The notes beneath the pieces are model-generated. The model was given only the letters and a program-made list of their open reading frames with translations, did no database searches and was not told the DNA's origin. Of a stretch of DNA of 64,000 nt, positions 1 to 8,466 are shown piece after piece. The DNA is from Pseudomonas sp. LRP2-20 (GTDB lineage: Bacteria; Pseudomonadota; Gammaproteobacteria; Pseudomonadales; Pseudomonadaceae): assembly GCF_024349685.1 (NCBI RefSeq), contig NZ_AP025944.1, forward strand, positions 4,284,001 through 4,348,000, in the 5' to 3' direction. A program made the position numbers and the translations under genes. Each line of letters starts with the position of its first letter. Position 1 is the first letter of the stretch.

Positions 1-1
1 C

Positions 2-430
2 AAGGTGCTGATCCTGTCGATGCATACCGACCCCGAGCTGATCATGCGGGCGCTGGAAAGTGGCGCCCATGGCTACCTGCTCAAGGATGCGACAGCGACC
101 GAACTGGAGCAGGCCCTGGCCGCCCTGCGCAATGGCGAGCGCTACCTCAGCCCGGCCATCGCCCATACCGTGATCAACCAGGCCCTGATGCGCGCGCAGC
201 ACGGCAAGCAGCCAGGCGTCGACCGCCACAACCTCACCGCACGGCAACTGGAGATCCTGCGCCTGATCGTGCGCGGCAAGTCCACCCGCGAAATCGCCGC
301 CGGCCTGGGCCTGTCGATCAAGACGGTAGAAACCCACCGCTCGCAGATCATGAAGCGCCTGCAGATCTACGACGTAGCCGGCCTGGTACTGTTCGCCGTG
401 CGCGAGAAAATCATCAGCCTGGACGACTGA
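2..430 (+). CDS. LuxR/NarL-type response regulator, C-terminal part (5' end outside window)
   Basis: This is the C-terminal 142 residues of a two-component response regulator; the reading frame is open to the left edge, so the start lies upstream. The visible part begins in the receiver domain: a VLILSMH strand with the conserved Ser, then GAHGYLLKDA with the conserved Lys. After a linker comes a LuxR-type helix-turn-helix (LTARQLEILRLIVRGKSTREIA, then LSIKTVETHRSQIMKRL). Such proteins bind DNA after Asp phosphorylation by a partner sensor kinase, which is not in the window. The next gene lies on the other strand and their stops overlap by 17 bp. The signal sensed cannot be told from what is visible. 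Confidence 0.9.
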   Translation, partial: KVLILSMHTDPELIMRALESGAHGYLLKDATATELEQALAALRNGERYLSPAIAHTVINQALMRAQHGKQPGVDRHNLTARQLEILRLIVRGKSTREIAAGLGLSIKTVETHRSQIMKRLQIYDVAGLVLFAVREKIISLDD

Positions 431-1301
431 TCAGCGGCGAATTCGGCGGCAGGTGCAGTTTCAGCGCCGCCGGTACTGCGGCAAAGCGCAGGCTGTCGGC
501 CTGCAGCGGCTCACCATCGAGGTTGATGTCCAGCCCCTGCGAACACGTGATCTCGACCCAAGGCAAGCGCGCCCGCACGAACAGCCCCTCGCCCGCCAGC
601 AAATCACGCAGCGCGCCGACCATTTCCTGGGGCGCCGGCAGGATGGCGATGTCGAGCAGGCCATCATCCACTTGCGCATCCGGGCATAACACCTGCCCGC
701 CTCCGGCCTGGCGCCCATTGCCGATCCCCAGCGCCAGCAGGTCACCCTGCCAGTCGAACCCCGGCCCTGAGAGCTGCACCGAAGCGCTCTGCAGCTCGCT
801 GAAGCGCGTCAGCCCGGTGAACAGGTAGGCTGCGGCGCCGAGCATTTTCTTCAGGTCTTCAGAGGTGCTGGCGGTAACCTGGCTGCCGAAACCGCCGGTG
901 GCCATGTTCAGGAACAATTGATCGCCCACCTGGCCCAGGTCGATCGGCCGTGGCGGCAGCTCCAGCAGCGCCAGTGCCTCGGCAGGCTCCAGTGAAATAC
1001 CCGCGGCCCTGGCGAAGTCATTGGCCGTTCCCAGTGGCAGCAGCGCCAGGCTCGCCTCGCTGCGAGCCTGGCCCATGGCTTCGGCGACATCACGCAAGGT
1101 GCCGTCACCGCCGCCAGCGATCACATGGCCATAGCCGGCCGCCAGCGCTTCGCCAACCAGCCGCCGGGCATCGCCGCCTTCCCAGGTCACTCGCACATCC
1201 AGCGTCCAGCCACGCTCGCGCAGGGCGCCCACCGCCTGGCGCACTGCCTCGTTCATGGCCTGCTTGCCATGCAGGATCAAGATTGCCTTGCGCTTTGGCA
1301 T
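414..1301 (-). CDS. yegS: YegS/BmrU-like lipid kinase (diacylglycerol kinase catalytic domain)
   Basis: A 295-residue protein, close to the 299 of E. coli YegS. It has the family nucleotide-binding motif IAGGGDGTLRDVAEA near residue 63 and the LGTANDFAR motif near residue 90, so phosphorylation of a lipid or diacylglycerol substrate with ATP is expected. The frame is open to about 1541, but I start at the ATG at 1301: MPKRKAILILHGK matches the family N-terminus and GGAG lies 7-8 bases upstream, while the extra 80 residues look like intergenic translation. The gene is divergent from the GDP-mannose enzyme at 1609. The substrate is not defined by sequence. Confidence 0.85.
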   Translation of the reverse strand: MPKRKAILILHGKQAMNEAVRQAVGALRERGWTLDVRVTWEGGDARRLVGEALAAGYGHVIAGGGDGTLRDVAEAMGQARSEASLALLPLGTANDFARAAGISLEPAEALALLELPPRPIDLGQVGDQLFLNMATGGFGSQVTASTSEDLKKMLGAAAYLFTGLTRFSELQSASVQLSGPGFDWQGDLLALGIGNGRQAGGGQVLCPDAQVDDGLLDIAILPAPQEMVGALRDLLAGEGLFVRARLPWVEITCSQGLDINLDGEPLQADSLRFAAVPAALKLHLPPNSPLISRPG

Positions 1302-1608
1302 GGTGCTTCTCCGTAAGGAACGTACAGTCCAGATCTCGACCACAAACATCGCCGGAATGCTGCACGGCGCCGGCAAATCTGCTCCAGGTCGCCCATTGAC
1401 CTGGAGCATGGTCAAGCCAAAAACAGTCGGATTCACATAAATATCATTGAAAGCTTTTCCCATCGGGCGCATGATCGACAAAAATTTGGCCTTCATGGAT
1501 GAAGCTGTAGTGAAAAGTCGGTTTTTTGACTTTTCCGCCAAAACCGTGACAGGTCGCTAAGTTCCCCTTCACTGCGCTATAACCAGCGCCTAGAGTCGAG
1601 GCTGTGAA
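1302..1608. other. 307-bp divergent intergenic region with two inverted repeats
   Basis: No gene is seen here. It holds an 11-bp perfect inverted repeat with a 7-base loop (TGCTCCAGGTC at 1380-1390, GACCTGGAGCA at 1398-1408) and an 8-bp one (GAAAAGTC at 1512-1519, GACTTTTC at 1528-1535). Neither is followed by a T-run, so operator or mRNA-structure roles fit better than termination. TTGACT at 1526-1531 could be a -35 box for the rightward gene, but no good -10 box follows at standard spacing. Confidence 0.5.
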
Positions 1609-3063
1609 ATGAGCGTTCTGATCCCCTGCATCATCGCTGGCGGTGCCGGCACCCGCCTGTGGCCGGTTTCTCGCGAAGCCATGCCCAAACCCTTCATGCG
1701 CTTGCCCGATGGCCAGAGCCTGCTGCAAAAGACCTTCGCCCGCGCTGCGGCGCTACCCGGCGTCGAGCGAGTACTGACGGTGACCAACCGCGAAGTGTTC
1801 TTCCGCACCCAGGACGAGTACCGCCAGGTCAACCCAGACAACCTTGCCATCGACTACCTGCTGGAAACCAGCGGTCGTAACACAGCCCCGGCCATCGCCG
1901 CAGCCGCGCTGCACTGTGCCAGCCATTACGGCCACGACAGCGTGCTGCTGGTGCTGCCGGCCGACCACTTGATCCAGGACGCCGAGGCCTTTGCCAGTGC
2001 CGTCGAGCACGCCCGGCAACTGGCCAGCGATGGCTGGCTGGCCACCTTCGGCCTGCTGCCCAGCCGCGCTGAAACCGGCTTCGGTTACATCGAGCAAGGC
2101 CAGGCTATCAGCGCGCATGCGCATCAGGTGAACCGCTTTGTGGAGAAACCCGACGCCCTCACTGCCCGCGACTACCTCGAAGGCGGCCGCCACCTGTGGA
2201 ACGCCGGCATGTTCTGCCTGCGCGTGGGCACCGTACTCGCCGAGCTGCAGGCGCATGCCCCGGAGCTGCTCGCCTGCGTAACCTGCTGCCTGGCGCAGAG
2301 CGCCACCAAGGAAGGCGACAAGGTGCTGCAGGTGGAGCTGGACCCGCACAGCTTCGCCCTGGCCGAGGACATTTCCATCGACTACGCGCTGATGGAACGT
2401 TCCGCCAAGGTGGCCGTGGTGCCTTGCGCACTGGGCTGGAGCGACATCGGCAGCTGGGAGGCTGTGCGCGAACTGCGCAACACCGACGAGGACGGCAACC
2501 ATTGCAACGGTGAAGCCGTGCTGCACGACGTGACCAACTGCTACATCGACTCGCCAAAGCGCCTGGTAGGTGCCGTCGGCCTGGACAACCTGATCGTCAT
2601 CGACACCCCCGACGCCCTGCTGATCGCCGACGCTGCTCGCAGCCAGGAGGTCAAGGTGATTGCCCAGCAGCTCAAGCACCAGGGCCATGAAGCCTACCGC
2701 CTGCACCGTACGGTCAACCGCCCCTGGGGCATGTACACCGTGCTCGAAGAAGGCCCGCGCTTCAAGATCAAGCGGATCATGGTACGCCCCGGCGAATCGC
2801 TGTCGCTGCAGATGCACCATCACCGCAGCGAGCACTGGATCATCGTCAGCGGCATGGCCTGCGTGACCAACGGCGAAGAGGAGTTTCTGCTTGACACCAA
2901 CGAGTCGACCTTCATCAAACCCGGCCGCACCCACCGCCTGACCAACCCCGGCGTCATCGACCTGGTGATGATCGAAGTACAAAGCGGCGAGTACCTGGGC
3001 GAAGACGACATCGTGCGCTTTACTGATATTTACGGACGCGTCCCGGCGGCAGCCATCGGCTGA
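1609..3063 (+). CDS. manC: Mannose-1-phosphate guanylyltransferase / mannose-6-phosphate isomerase (AlgA/ManC type)
   Basis: A 484-residue bifunctional enzyme of the type II PMI-GMP family (about 480 residues). The N-terminal nucleotidyltransferase half carries GGAGTRLWPVSRE (residues 11-23) and FVEKP; the C-terminal half is a cupin with QMHHHRSEHWIIVSG, the metal-binding isomerase signature. It makes GDP-mannose for exopolysaccharide or O-antigen precursors. The ATG at 1609 has GAGG about 9 bases upstream. A glycosyltransferase follows 51 bp downstream on the same strand, probably co-transcribed. Several paralogues (algA, pslB, wbpW types) exist in pseudomonads and I cannot tell which this is; the lack of an alg cluster argues against alginate. 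Confidence 0.9.
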   Translation: MSVLIPCIIAGGAGTRLWPVSREAMPKPFMRLPDGQSLLQKTFARAAALPGVERVLTVTNREVFFRTQDEYRQVNPDNLAIDYLLETSGRNTAPAIAAAALHCASHYGHDSVLLVLPADHLIQDAEAFASAVEHARQLASDGWLATFGLLPSRAETGFGYIEQGQAISAHAHQVNRFVEKPDALTARDYLEGGRHLWNAGMFCLRVGTVLAELQAHAPELLACVTCCLAQSATKEGDKVLQVELDPHSFALAEDISIDYALMERSAKVAVVPCALGWSDIGSWEAVRELRNTDEDGNHCNGEAVLHDVTNCYIDSPKRLVGAVGLDNLIVIDTPDALLIADAARSQEVKVIAQQLKHQGHEAYRLHRTVNRPWGMYTVLEEGPRFKIKRIMVRPGESLSLQMHHHRSEHWIIVSGMACVTNGEEEFLLDTNESTFIKPGRTHRLTNPGVIDLVMIEVQSGEYLGEDDIVRFTDIYGRVPAAAIG

Positions 3064-3114
3064 GGGCTGGCGGACGCGTTTTTTGTCCGCAGCCTTCAGC
3101 GAGGTTTCCGGTTC

Positions 3115-4362
3115 ATGCGCATTCTCTGGACACTGCCCTACCTGCCTTGGCCCACCACCAGTGGCAGCAAGACCCGGCAATACCACCTGCTGCGCGCCCT
3201 CGCGCAGCAGGGTCACCGGATCACCTTGCTGGTGCAGTCGAAGATCCCCTTGTGCGATGCCGCCCGCGAAGCCCTCGAACCCTTGCTCGAACGCCTGATC
3301 GTGCTGCCCCGGCGCCCGCTGCACAGCCCGCTCAACCTGCTCGCCTCGCCAATCATCGACTACCCGATGCGGGCCATCATCAATGGCCTCGCTCCCGGCT
3401 TGCGGCACCAGTTCGAACAATTGCTGGACGAGCCCTGGGACGTTATCCAGATCGAACACAGCTACAGCTTCCAGCCTTTCGAAAAAGCGCTGCAGGCACG
3501 TGAGCTGCCGTACATGCTCAGCGAACACAACCTGGAATCAGTAACCGGTGCCGCCTGCCATGACCGCCTGCCGCTGTGGCTACGCCCGCTCAACGCCTTC
3601 GACCGCTGGCGTTATCGGCGCTGGGAGCAGCGCGTGCTGCGCCAGCCCACCGAAGTGGTGGCCGTGAGCCCGCACGATGCCGAGCTGATCAGCCAGGTCA
3701 GCGGCCGCCCGGTCAACGTGGTGGTCAATGGCGTCGATTGCGACTACTACCAGAACGTCCAGCCGGCGCTTCACAGCCAAAGGCTGCTGTTCGTCGGCAA
3801 CTTCGAGTACGCCGCCAATGTCGAGGCCATCGAATGGGCCCTGGAAGACATCCTGCCCCAGGTGTGGATGAGCAATCCGGCAGTACGCCTGGCCATCGCC
3901 GGGCATGCCATGCCGATCAGTTGGAAACTGCGCTGGAACGACCCCCGCATCGAATGGGTCGGCTATCGCCCCGACCTGCGTGAACTGCAACGGCGTTCCG
4001 CGCTGTTCTTCGCACCGTTGCGCTATGCCGGTGGCTCCAAGGTGAAGATCCTCGAAGCCATGGCCGCCGGGCTGCCGGTGATCAGCACCGACAAAGGCGT
4101 TTCAGGCCTGGCCGCCAACAACGGCGAGCATTACCTGGGCAGTGATGACGGCGACCAGTTGGCGCTGCTGATCACGCAACTGCTCAACCAGCCGTGGCGC
4201 ATGTGCCAGCTGAGCGAGGCCGGCCGCCAGTTCGCCCGCAATCGACACGACTGGAGCGTGGCCGCCCAGCAACTGGAAACGGTGCATATGCGCCTCACCC
4301 AGTCGGCACCGGCCGACGCCACGCAAGGCCGTGGCGCCTGGCTCGGGCGCTCAGCCGAGTAG
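3115..4362 (+). CDS. Glycosyltransferase, GT4/GT1 fold (group 1)
   Basis: A 415-residue GT-B type glycosyltransferase. The N-terminus MRILWTLPYLPWPTTSGSKTR is the usual first strand plus Gly-rich loop of the acceptor domain. The C-terminal donor domain has LLFVGNFEYAANVEAIEW (residue about 222) and FFAPLRYAGGSKVKILEAMAAGLPVISTDKG, the E-x7-E-like donor-binding region of group 1 transferases. No signal peptide is seen, so it acts in the cytoplasm. It lies 51 bp after the GDP-mannose enzyme, which suggests but does not prove mannosyl transfer to a surface glycan. Its last 12 bp overlap the end of convergent moeA. Confidence 0.82.
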   Translation: MRILWTLPYLPWPTTSGSKTRQYHLLRALAQQGHRITLLVQSKIPLCDAAREALEPLLERLIVLPRRPLHSPLNLLASPIIDYPMRAIINGLAPGLRHQFEQLLDEPWDVIQIEHSYSFQPFEKALQARELPYMLSEHNLESVTGAACHDRLPLWLRPLNAFDRWRYRRWEQRVLRQPTEVVAVSPHDAELISQVSGRPVNVVVNGVDCDYYQNVQPALHSQRLLFVGNFEYAANVEAIEWALEDILPQVWMSNPAVRLAIAGHAMPISWKLRWNDPRIEWVGYRPDLRELQRRSALFFAPLRYAGGSKVKILEAMAAGLPVISTDKGVSGLAANNGEHYLGSDDGDQLALLITQLLNQPWRMCQLSEAGRQFARNRHDWSVAAQQLETVHMRLTQSAPADATQGRGAWLGRSAE

Positions 4363-5577
4363 TTCGCTCAGCGGTATGAACGGCACGCTGTCGCCCGGCT
4401 TCGGCGTGCTGCCTTCACGCACTTCCACCAGCCCCTCGGCCCAGGCAGCGCTGCGAAGCACGCCGGAGCTCTGGTTCTTGTAGATACGCACCTGGCCATT
4501 GTCGATACGCGCGCGCAGGTACTCGCGGCGGGTGCCGGCCTTGGTCCACTCGAACCCCGCAGGCACATCGAAGCGTAGCGGCGTGACCTCGGCCACACCC
4601 TGGCGGCGCAGCAGGTAGGGCCGGGTCAGCAGGCCGAAGGTGACCAGGGTCGACGCCGGGTTGCCGGGCAAGCCGATCACCGGCACGCCGCGGTAATGCC
4701 CGAACGTCAGCGGCTTGCCAGGCTTGATCGCCAGCTTCCACAGGGCCAGCTCACCCGCTTCGCGCAGTGCGGCGCCCAGGTAGTCGGCCTCGCCCACGGA
4801 AACGCCACCGGTGGACAGGATCAGGTCGACATCACCCAGGCCGCCCAGGCACTCGCGGGTACGCTCCAGGTCATCGGGGAGAATGCCCATGTCGCGCACT
4901 TCGCAGCCCAGCCGCTGCAGCCAGCTGACCAGCAGGCGCCGGTTGCTGTTGTAGATCTGCCCCGGGCCCAGCGGCAGGCCAGGCTCGACCAGCTCATCGC
5001 CGGTGGACAGCACCGCCACCCGCACCCGCCGTACCACTTGCAAATGCGCATGACCCAGGGTCGCCGCCAGGCCCAGTTCGATGGGCCCGAGCCGCGTGCC
5101 GGCGACCATCACCTGTTCGCCCTTGCGGGTTTCCTGGCCTTGCGGGCGCACGTTCTGGTCAAGCGCCAGCGCTTCGAGGAAGCGCACCCGGCCATCTTCC
5201 AGCACTTGGGTGTTTTCCTGCATCTCGACGCAGTCGGCACCGGCCGGCATCGGCGCGCCGGTGAAAATCCGCGCACAGGTCCCGGGCTGCAACGGTTCAG
5301 GCGCGTGCCCGGCGAAGATCCGCTGGCTGACCGGCAACGGCTCGCCCTGCAGGTCGGCCAGGCGCAGGGCATAACCGTCCATGGCGCTGTTCGGCCACGG
5401 CGGCAGGTCGAGCGTGGCCACCAGTTCGGTGGCCAGCACACGGCCTTCGGCTTCGGCCAGCGAGACCTGTTCGGTGTCCTTGATCGGCGCAGCCTCGGCC
5501 AGCGCCAGCAGGCGCTCCAGGGCCTCTTCCACCGGCATCAGAGGCCGGGCAGTCGGCACCTCAGCCACGGCTGTCAC
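4351..5577 (-). CDS. moeA: Molybdopterin molybdenumtransferase MoeA
   Basis: A 408-residue MoeA/gephyrin E-domain protein that inserts molybdate into adenylylated molybdopterin in the last step of Mo-cofactor synthesis. Motifs seen: PWPNSAMDGYA (residues 61-70), LSTGDELVEPG (190-200), ILSTGGVSVGEADY (253-266) and IGLPGNPAS (301-309). The start is GTG at 5577, inside the end of moaB: the genes overlap by 17 bp, so they are translationally coupled. Transcription order is moaB then moeA. This supplies cofactor for molybdoenzymes, including an assimilatory nitrate reductase that is not encoded in this window. Confidence 0.95.
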   Translation of the reverse strand: MTAVAEVPTARPLMPVEEALERLLALAEAAPIKDTEQVSLAEAEGRVLATELVATLDLPPWPNSAMDGYALRLADLQGEPLPVSQRIFAGHAPEPLQPGTCARIFTGAPMPAGADCVEMQENTQVLEDGRVRFLEALALDQNVRPQGQETRKGEQVMVAGTRLGPIELGLAATLGHAHLQVVRRVRVAVLSTGDELVEPGLPLGPGQIYNSNRRLLVSWLQRLGCEVRDMGILPDDLERTRECLGGLGDVDLILSTGGVSVGEADYLGAALREAGELALWKLAIKPGKPLTFGHYRGVPVIGLPGNPASTLVTFGLLTRPYLLRRQGVAEVTPLRFDVPAGFEWTKAGTRREYLRARIDNGQVRIYKNQSSGVLRSAAWAEGLVEVREGSTPKPGDSVPFIPLSELLG

Positions 5578-6100
5578 AGGCCGCTGCCTGTTTCAGGTGA
5601 GCAACGAAATTGCACGGCCGATGGCGGGCATCCAGCTGTTCGGCGAGGATGCCGTCCCAACCGGTGCGCACGGCATTGGTCGAGCCCGGCAGGCAGCACA
5701 CCAGGGTGCCGTTGGCCAGGCCGGCCAGGGCGCGCGATTGCACGGTGGAGGTGCCAATATCGGCCACCGAAATCTGCCGGAACAGTTCGCCGAAGCCCTC
5801 GACCTGCTTGTCCAGCAGGCAGGCGACAGCCTCTGGCGTGCTGTCACGGCCGGTAAAGCCGGTCCCACCGGTGATCAGCACCACCTGCACGCTGTCGTCG
5901 GCGATCCAGGTGGCGACCTGGGCGCGGATCTTGTACAGGTCGTCCTTGAGCAGCACGCGCGCGGCCAGTTTGTGGCCAGCGGCGGTGAGGCGGTCGACGA
6001 AGGTCTGCCCGGAGGTGTCGGTTTCAAAGGTACGGGTGTCGCTGACCGTGAGCACGGCAATGTTCAGCGCCACGAAGGGGATATCTGCCTTGGCTTTCAT
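5561..6100 (-). CDS. moaB: Molybdenum cofactor biosynthesis protein MoaB
   Basis: A 179-residue MoaB/MogA-fold protein. It shows NIAVLTVSDTRTFETDTSG near the N-terminus, the VVLITGGTGFTGRDSTPEAV motif (about residues 78-97) and a C-terminal LPGSTNAVRTGWDGIL. It probably adenylylates molybdopterin before MoeA acts. First gene of a two-gene operon with moeA and divergent from the small lipoprotein at 6266; the 165-bp gap would hold both promoters. Confidence 0.94.
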   Translation of the reverse strand: MKAKADIPFVALNIAVLTVSDTRTFETDTSGQTFVDRLTAAGHKLAARVLLKDDLYKIRAQVATWIADDSVQVVLITGGTGFTGRDSTPEAVACLLDKQVEGFGELFRQISVADIGTSTVQSRALAGLANGTLVCCLPGSTNAVRTGWDGILAEQLDARHRPCNFVAHLKQAAACDSRG

Positions 6101-6265
6101 GGGTGTCCGTCGCAGGGAAAGGGGATGGCGCAGTTATATCACAGGCGGCAGTGCAGGCAGACAGGTCAATATCCCGGGCTTGCCGCTATGCTGGAATGTA
6201 AAAGGAACTTGCGTGGACGCCCCGCGTCATAAAGTCATCTTGCACCATCGCACTGGAGAAACACG

Positions 6266-6487
6266 ATGATTCAACGGACCCTTCCCGCCTTCCTGCTCGC
6301 CCTGGGCCTTGGCGCCCTCGCTGGCTGCGCATCGCCGACCGTGATCACCCTGAACGACGGCCGCGAAATCCAGGCAGTGGATACCCCCTCCTATGACGAG
6401 GACTCCGGTTTCTACGAGTTCGAACAGCTCGACGGCAAGCGCACGCGCCTGAACAAAGACCAGATCCGCACCGTCAAGGAACTCTGA
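6266..6487 (+). CDS. YgdI/YgdR-family small lipoprotein
   Basis: A 73-residue lipoprotein. The signal peptide ends in the lipobox LAGC (Cys20). The mature part has the DUF903/YgdI-R SH3-like pattern: VITLNDGREIQAVDTPSYDEDSGFYEFEQLDGK, ending KDQIRTVKEL. It should be lipid-anchored in the envelope; the function of the family is unclear. A strong GGAG lies upstream of the ATG. Single gene between divergent moaB and the tRNA. Confidence 0.88.
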   Translation: MIQRTLPAFLLALGLGALAGCASPTVITLNDGREIQAVDTPSYDEDSGFYEFEQLDGKRTRLNKDQIRTVKEL

Positions 6488-6530
6488 TCCGAGTGCTTTT
6501 TTTGGCATAAGCCCTTTAAACAACAAGGGC

Positions 6531-6559
6531 TTGCACCCGAAAAATCTATGCAGTAGGAT
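6531..6559 (+). promoter_or_regulatory. Sigma-70-type promoter of tRNA-Pro
   Basis: TTGCAC (6531-6536), a spacer of exactly 17 bases and TAGGAT (6554-6559), placing the transcript start about 3-5 bases before the tRNA. Its -35 box overlaps the right arm of an 8-bp inverted repeat (AAGCCCTT at 6509, AAGGGCTT ending at 6532). Confidence 0.65.
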
Positions 6560-6568
6560 TTTGTTCAT

Positions 6569-6645
6569 CGGAGTGTAGCGCAGCCAGGTAGCGCGTCTCG
6601 TTCGGGACGAGAAGGCCGCAGGTTCGAATCCTGTCTCTCCGACCA
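6569..6645 (+). tRNA. tRNA-Pro (anticodon CGG)
   Basis: A 77-nt cloverleaf with encoded CCA. The anticodon arm TCTCG-TTCGGGA-CGAGA gives anticodon CGG, reading CCG. The T arm is GCAGGTTCGAATCCTGT and the acceptor is CGGAGTG paired with CTCTCCG, discriminator A. One acceptor pair (position 6 with 67) reads U-U, with the other six paired. Confidence 0.96.
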
Positions 6646-6655
6646 AAATCTTTTC

Positions 6656-6682
6656 AAAAAGCCCGCCTTGCGCGGGCTTTTT
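6656..6682. terminator. Bidirectional intrinsic terminator (tRNA-Pro / mqo)
   Basis: AAAAA, GCCCGC, a 5-base loop, GCGGGC, TTTTT. It sits between the convergent tRNA and mqo and has a T-run on both strands. Confidence 0.9.
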
Positions 6683-6697
6683 GTTGTGCCATGGAAA

Positions 6698-8281
6698 CTA
6701 GTTGACCGCTGTCACCTGCTCCGCTTGCACCGGCACATACAGCAACTGCAATCGCGAACTGCTCCACTCACGGGTGCGGTTGGTCAGTTCGATGTCGTTG
6801 TTCAGCTTCTGCCCATAGCTAGGCACGATCGCCTTCAGACGCGCCTGCCACTCGGGCGTCTTGATGCGGTCCTTGAAGGTCTTTTCCAGCACCGTCAGCA
6901 TGATCGGTGCAGCTGTCGAGGCGCCCGGCGAAGCCCCCAGCAGCGCGGCGATGCTGCCGTCCTGCGCAGCCACCACTTCGGTACCGAACTGCAGGATGCC
7001 ACCGCGCACCGGGTCCTTCTTGATCACCTGCACACGCTGGCCAGCCTGCAGCAGCTTCCAGTCTTCGTTCCTGGCGTTGGGGAAATACTCGCGCAGGGCC
7101 TGCATGCGGTCGTCGAAGCTGAGCATCAGCTGGCCCATCAGGTAGGTGCTGAGGTCGAGGTTGTCGATCCCGGCGTTCATCATCGGCAGGATGTTGTGGC
7201 GGGTCAGCGAAGCGAACATGTCCAGCAACGAACCGTGCTTGAGGTACTTGGTGGAGAAGGTCGCGAACGGGCCGAACAGCAACACCTCCTGGCCATCGAT
7301 CACCCGCGTGTCCAGGTGCGGTACCGACATCGGCGGCGCACCGACCGAAGCCTTGCCATACAGCTTGGCCTTGTGGCGGGCGACGATATCCGGGTTGTCG
7401 GTCATCAGGAACTGGCCACCAACCGGGAAGCCGGCATAACCGTCCGCTTCAGGGATGCCCGACTTCTGCAGCAGCTTCAGCGCGCCGCCACCGGCGCCAA
7501 TGAACACGAACCGGGCATTGACGCTGGCCTCCTTGCCGCCGTGGGCAAGGTCAGCCACCAGCACCTTCCAGGTGCCATCTGCGTTACGCACGATATCGCG
7601 CACTTCATGGCTCAGGTGCAGATTGACGTTGGGGTTGCGGGTCATCGAGGCAAACAGCTGGCGGGTGATTTCGCCAAAGTTCACGTCGGTACCGATGGCC
7701 ATGCGCGTGGCGGCCACTTTCTGCTGCGGGTCGCGCCCTTCCATCACCAGCGGCACCCACTTGCGGATCTGTTCGTGGTCTTCACTGATTTCCATGCCAC
7801 GGAACAGCGAGCTGTGCTGCAAGGCGGCAACGCGTTTGTGCAGGAAGGCGACGTTCTCGTCACCCCAGACGAAGCTCATGTGCGGCACGTTGTTGATGAA
7901 CGACTTCGGGTTGCTGAGCACGCCCTGCTCGACCTGGTAGGCCCAGAACTGCTTGGAAATCTCGAACTGCTCGTTGACCCCGACGGCCTTGCTGATATCG
8001 ATGCTGCCGTCCTTGCCTTCGCTGGTGTAGTTCAGCTCGCAGAACGCCGAATGGCCGGTACCGGCGTTGTTCCAGGCATTGGAGCTTTCTTCGGCGACCT
8101 GGTCCATGCGCTCGTAGACGCCGACCTTCCAGTTCGGTTCCAGCTCGGTCAGGTAGGTACCCAGGCTCGCACTCATGATGCCACCGCCGATCAGCAGCAC
8201 ATCGACGGTCTTCTCAGGTGCTTCGGGTTTGGAGCAGCCGATGACGCCCAGGCAGAGGAACGTCAGCAGGAATTTCTTCAT
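6698..8281 (-). CDS. mqo: Malate:quinone oxidoreductase with lipoprotein-type signal
   Basis: A 527-residue FAD-dependent Mqo that oxidises malate to oxaloacetate and passes electrons to the quinone pool. The Rossmann motif [19 protein letters not shown] (about residues 27-45) and the downstream [20 protein letters not shown] region are typical. I start at the ATG at 8281, giving [16 protein letters not shown], a short signal with a VIGC lipobox, directly before the FAD domain; the frame runs further upstream but the extra residues look non-coding. Most Mqo proteins are peripheral on the cytoplasmic face, so the lipobox is notable. Single gene. Confidence 0.93.
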   Translation of the reverse strand: MKKFLLTFLCLGVIGCSKPEAPEKTVDVLLIGGGIMSASLGTYLTELEPNWKVGVYERMDQVAEESSNAWNNAGTGHSAFCELNYTSEGKDGSIDISKAVGVNEQFEISKQFWAYQVEQGVLSNPKSFINNVPHMSFVWGDENVAFLHKRVAALQHSSLFRGMEISEDHEQIRKWVPLVMEGRDPQQKVAATRMAIGTDVNFGEITRQLFASMTRNPNVNLHLSHEVRDIVRNADGTWKVLVADLAHGGKEASVNARFVFIGAGGGALKLLQKSGIPEADGYAGFPVGGQFLMTDNPDIVARHKAKLYGKASVGAPPMSVPHLDTRVIDGQEVLLFGPFATFSTKYLKHGSLLDMFASLTRHNILPMMNAGIDNLDLSTYLMGQLMLSFDDRMQALREYFPNARNEDWKLLQAGQRVQVIKKDPVRGGILQFGTEVVAAQDGSIAALLGASPGASTAAPIMLTVLEKTFKDRIKTPEWQARLKAIVPSYGQKLNNDIELTNRTREWSSSRLQLLYVPVQAEQVTAVN

Positions 8282-8395
8282 TGATGTTGTCCAGTTGTTG
8301 TGTACACGCGCGCCGCACAGAGCAGCTAGCGTGCCAACTGGGTTTGGGCCAATGAATACGGGCGTGACAGCGAGTCGCATGGCGACATTCCGCCA

Positions 8396-8455
8396 CAGGG
8401 AAACCGTTTTCCCTGCCAGATGGCGGGTTTCCCCCTGGGGCCGCTGCGCGGCCCC
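8396..8455. other. Two strong hairpins between mqo and the chemoreceptor gene
   Basis: CAGGGAAA (8396-8403) pairs with TTTCCCTG (8408-8415), and GGGGCCGC (8437-8444) pairs with GCGGCCCC (8448-8455). They lie just past the stop of the leftward chemoreceptor. Neither has a T-run, so they may protect mRNA ends or act as Rho-linked ends rather than as classic terminators. Confidence 0.45.
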
Positions 8456-8466
8456 GCCCCCCATCA

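Noticed and set aside
6509-6532. AAGCCCTT/AAGGGCTT inverted repeat as terminator of the small lipoprotein gene
   Set aside because: No T-run follows on either strand and it overlaps the tRNA -35 box.
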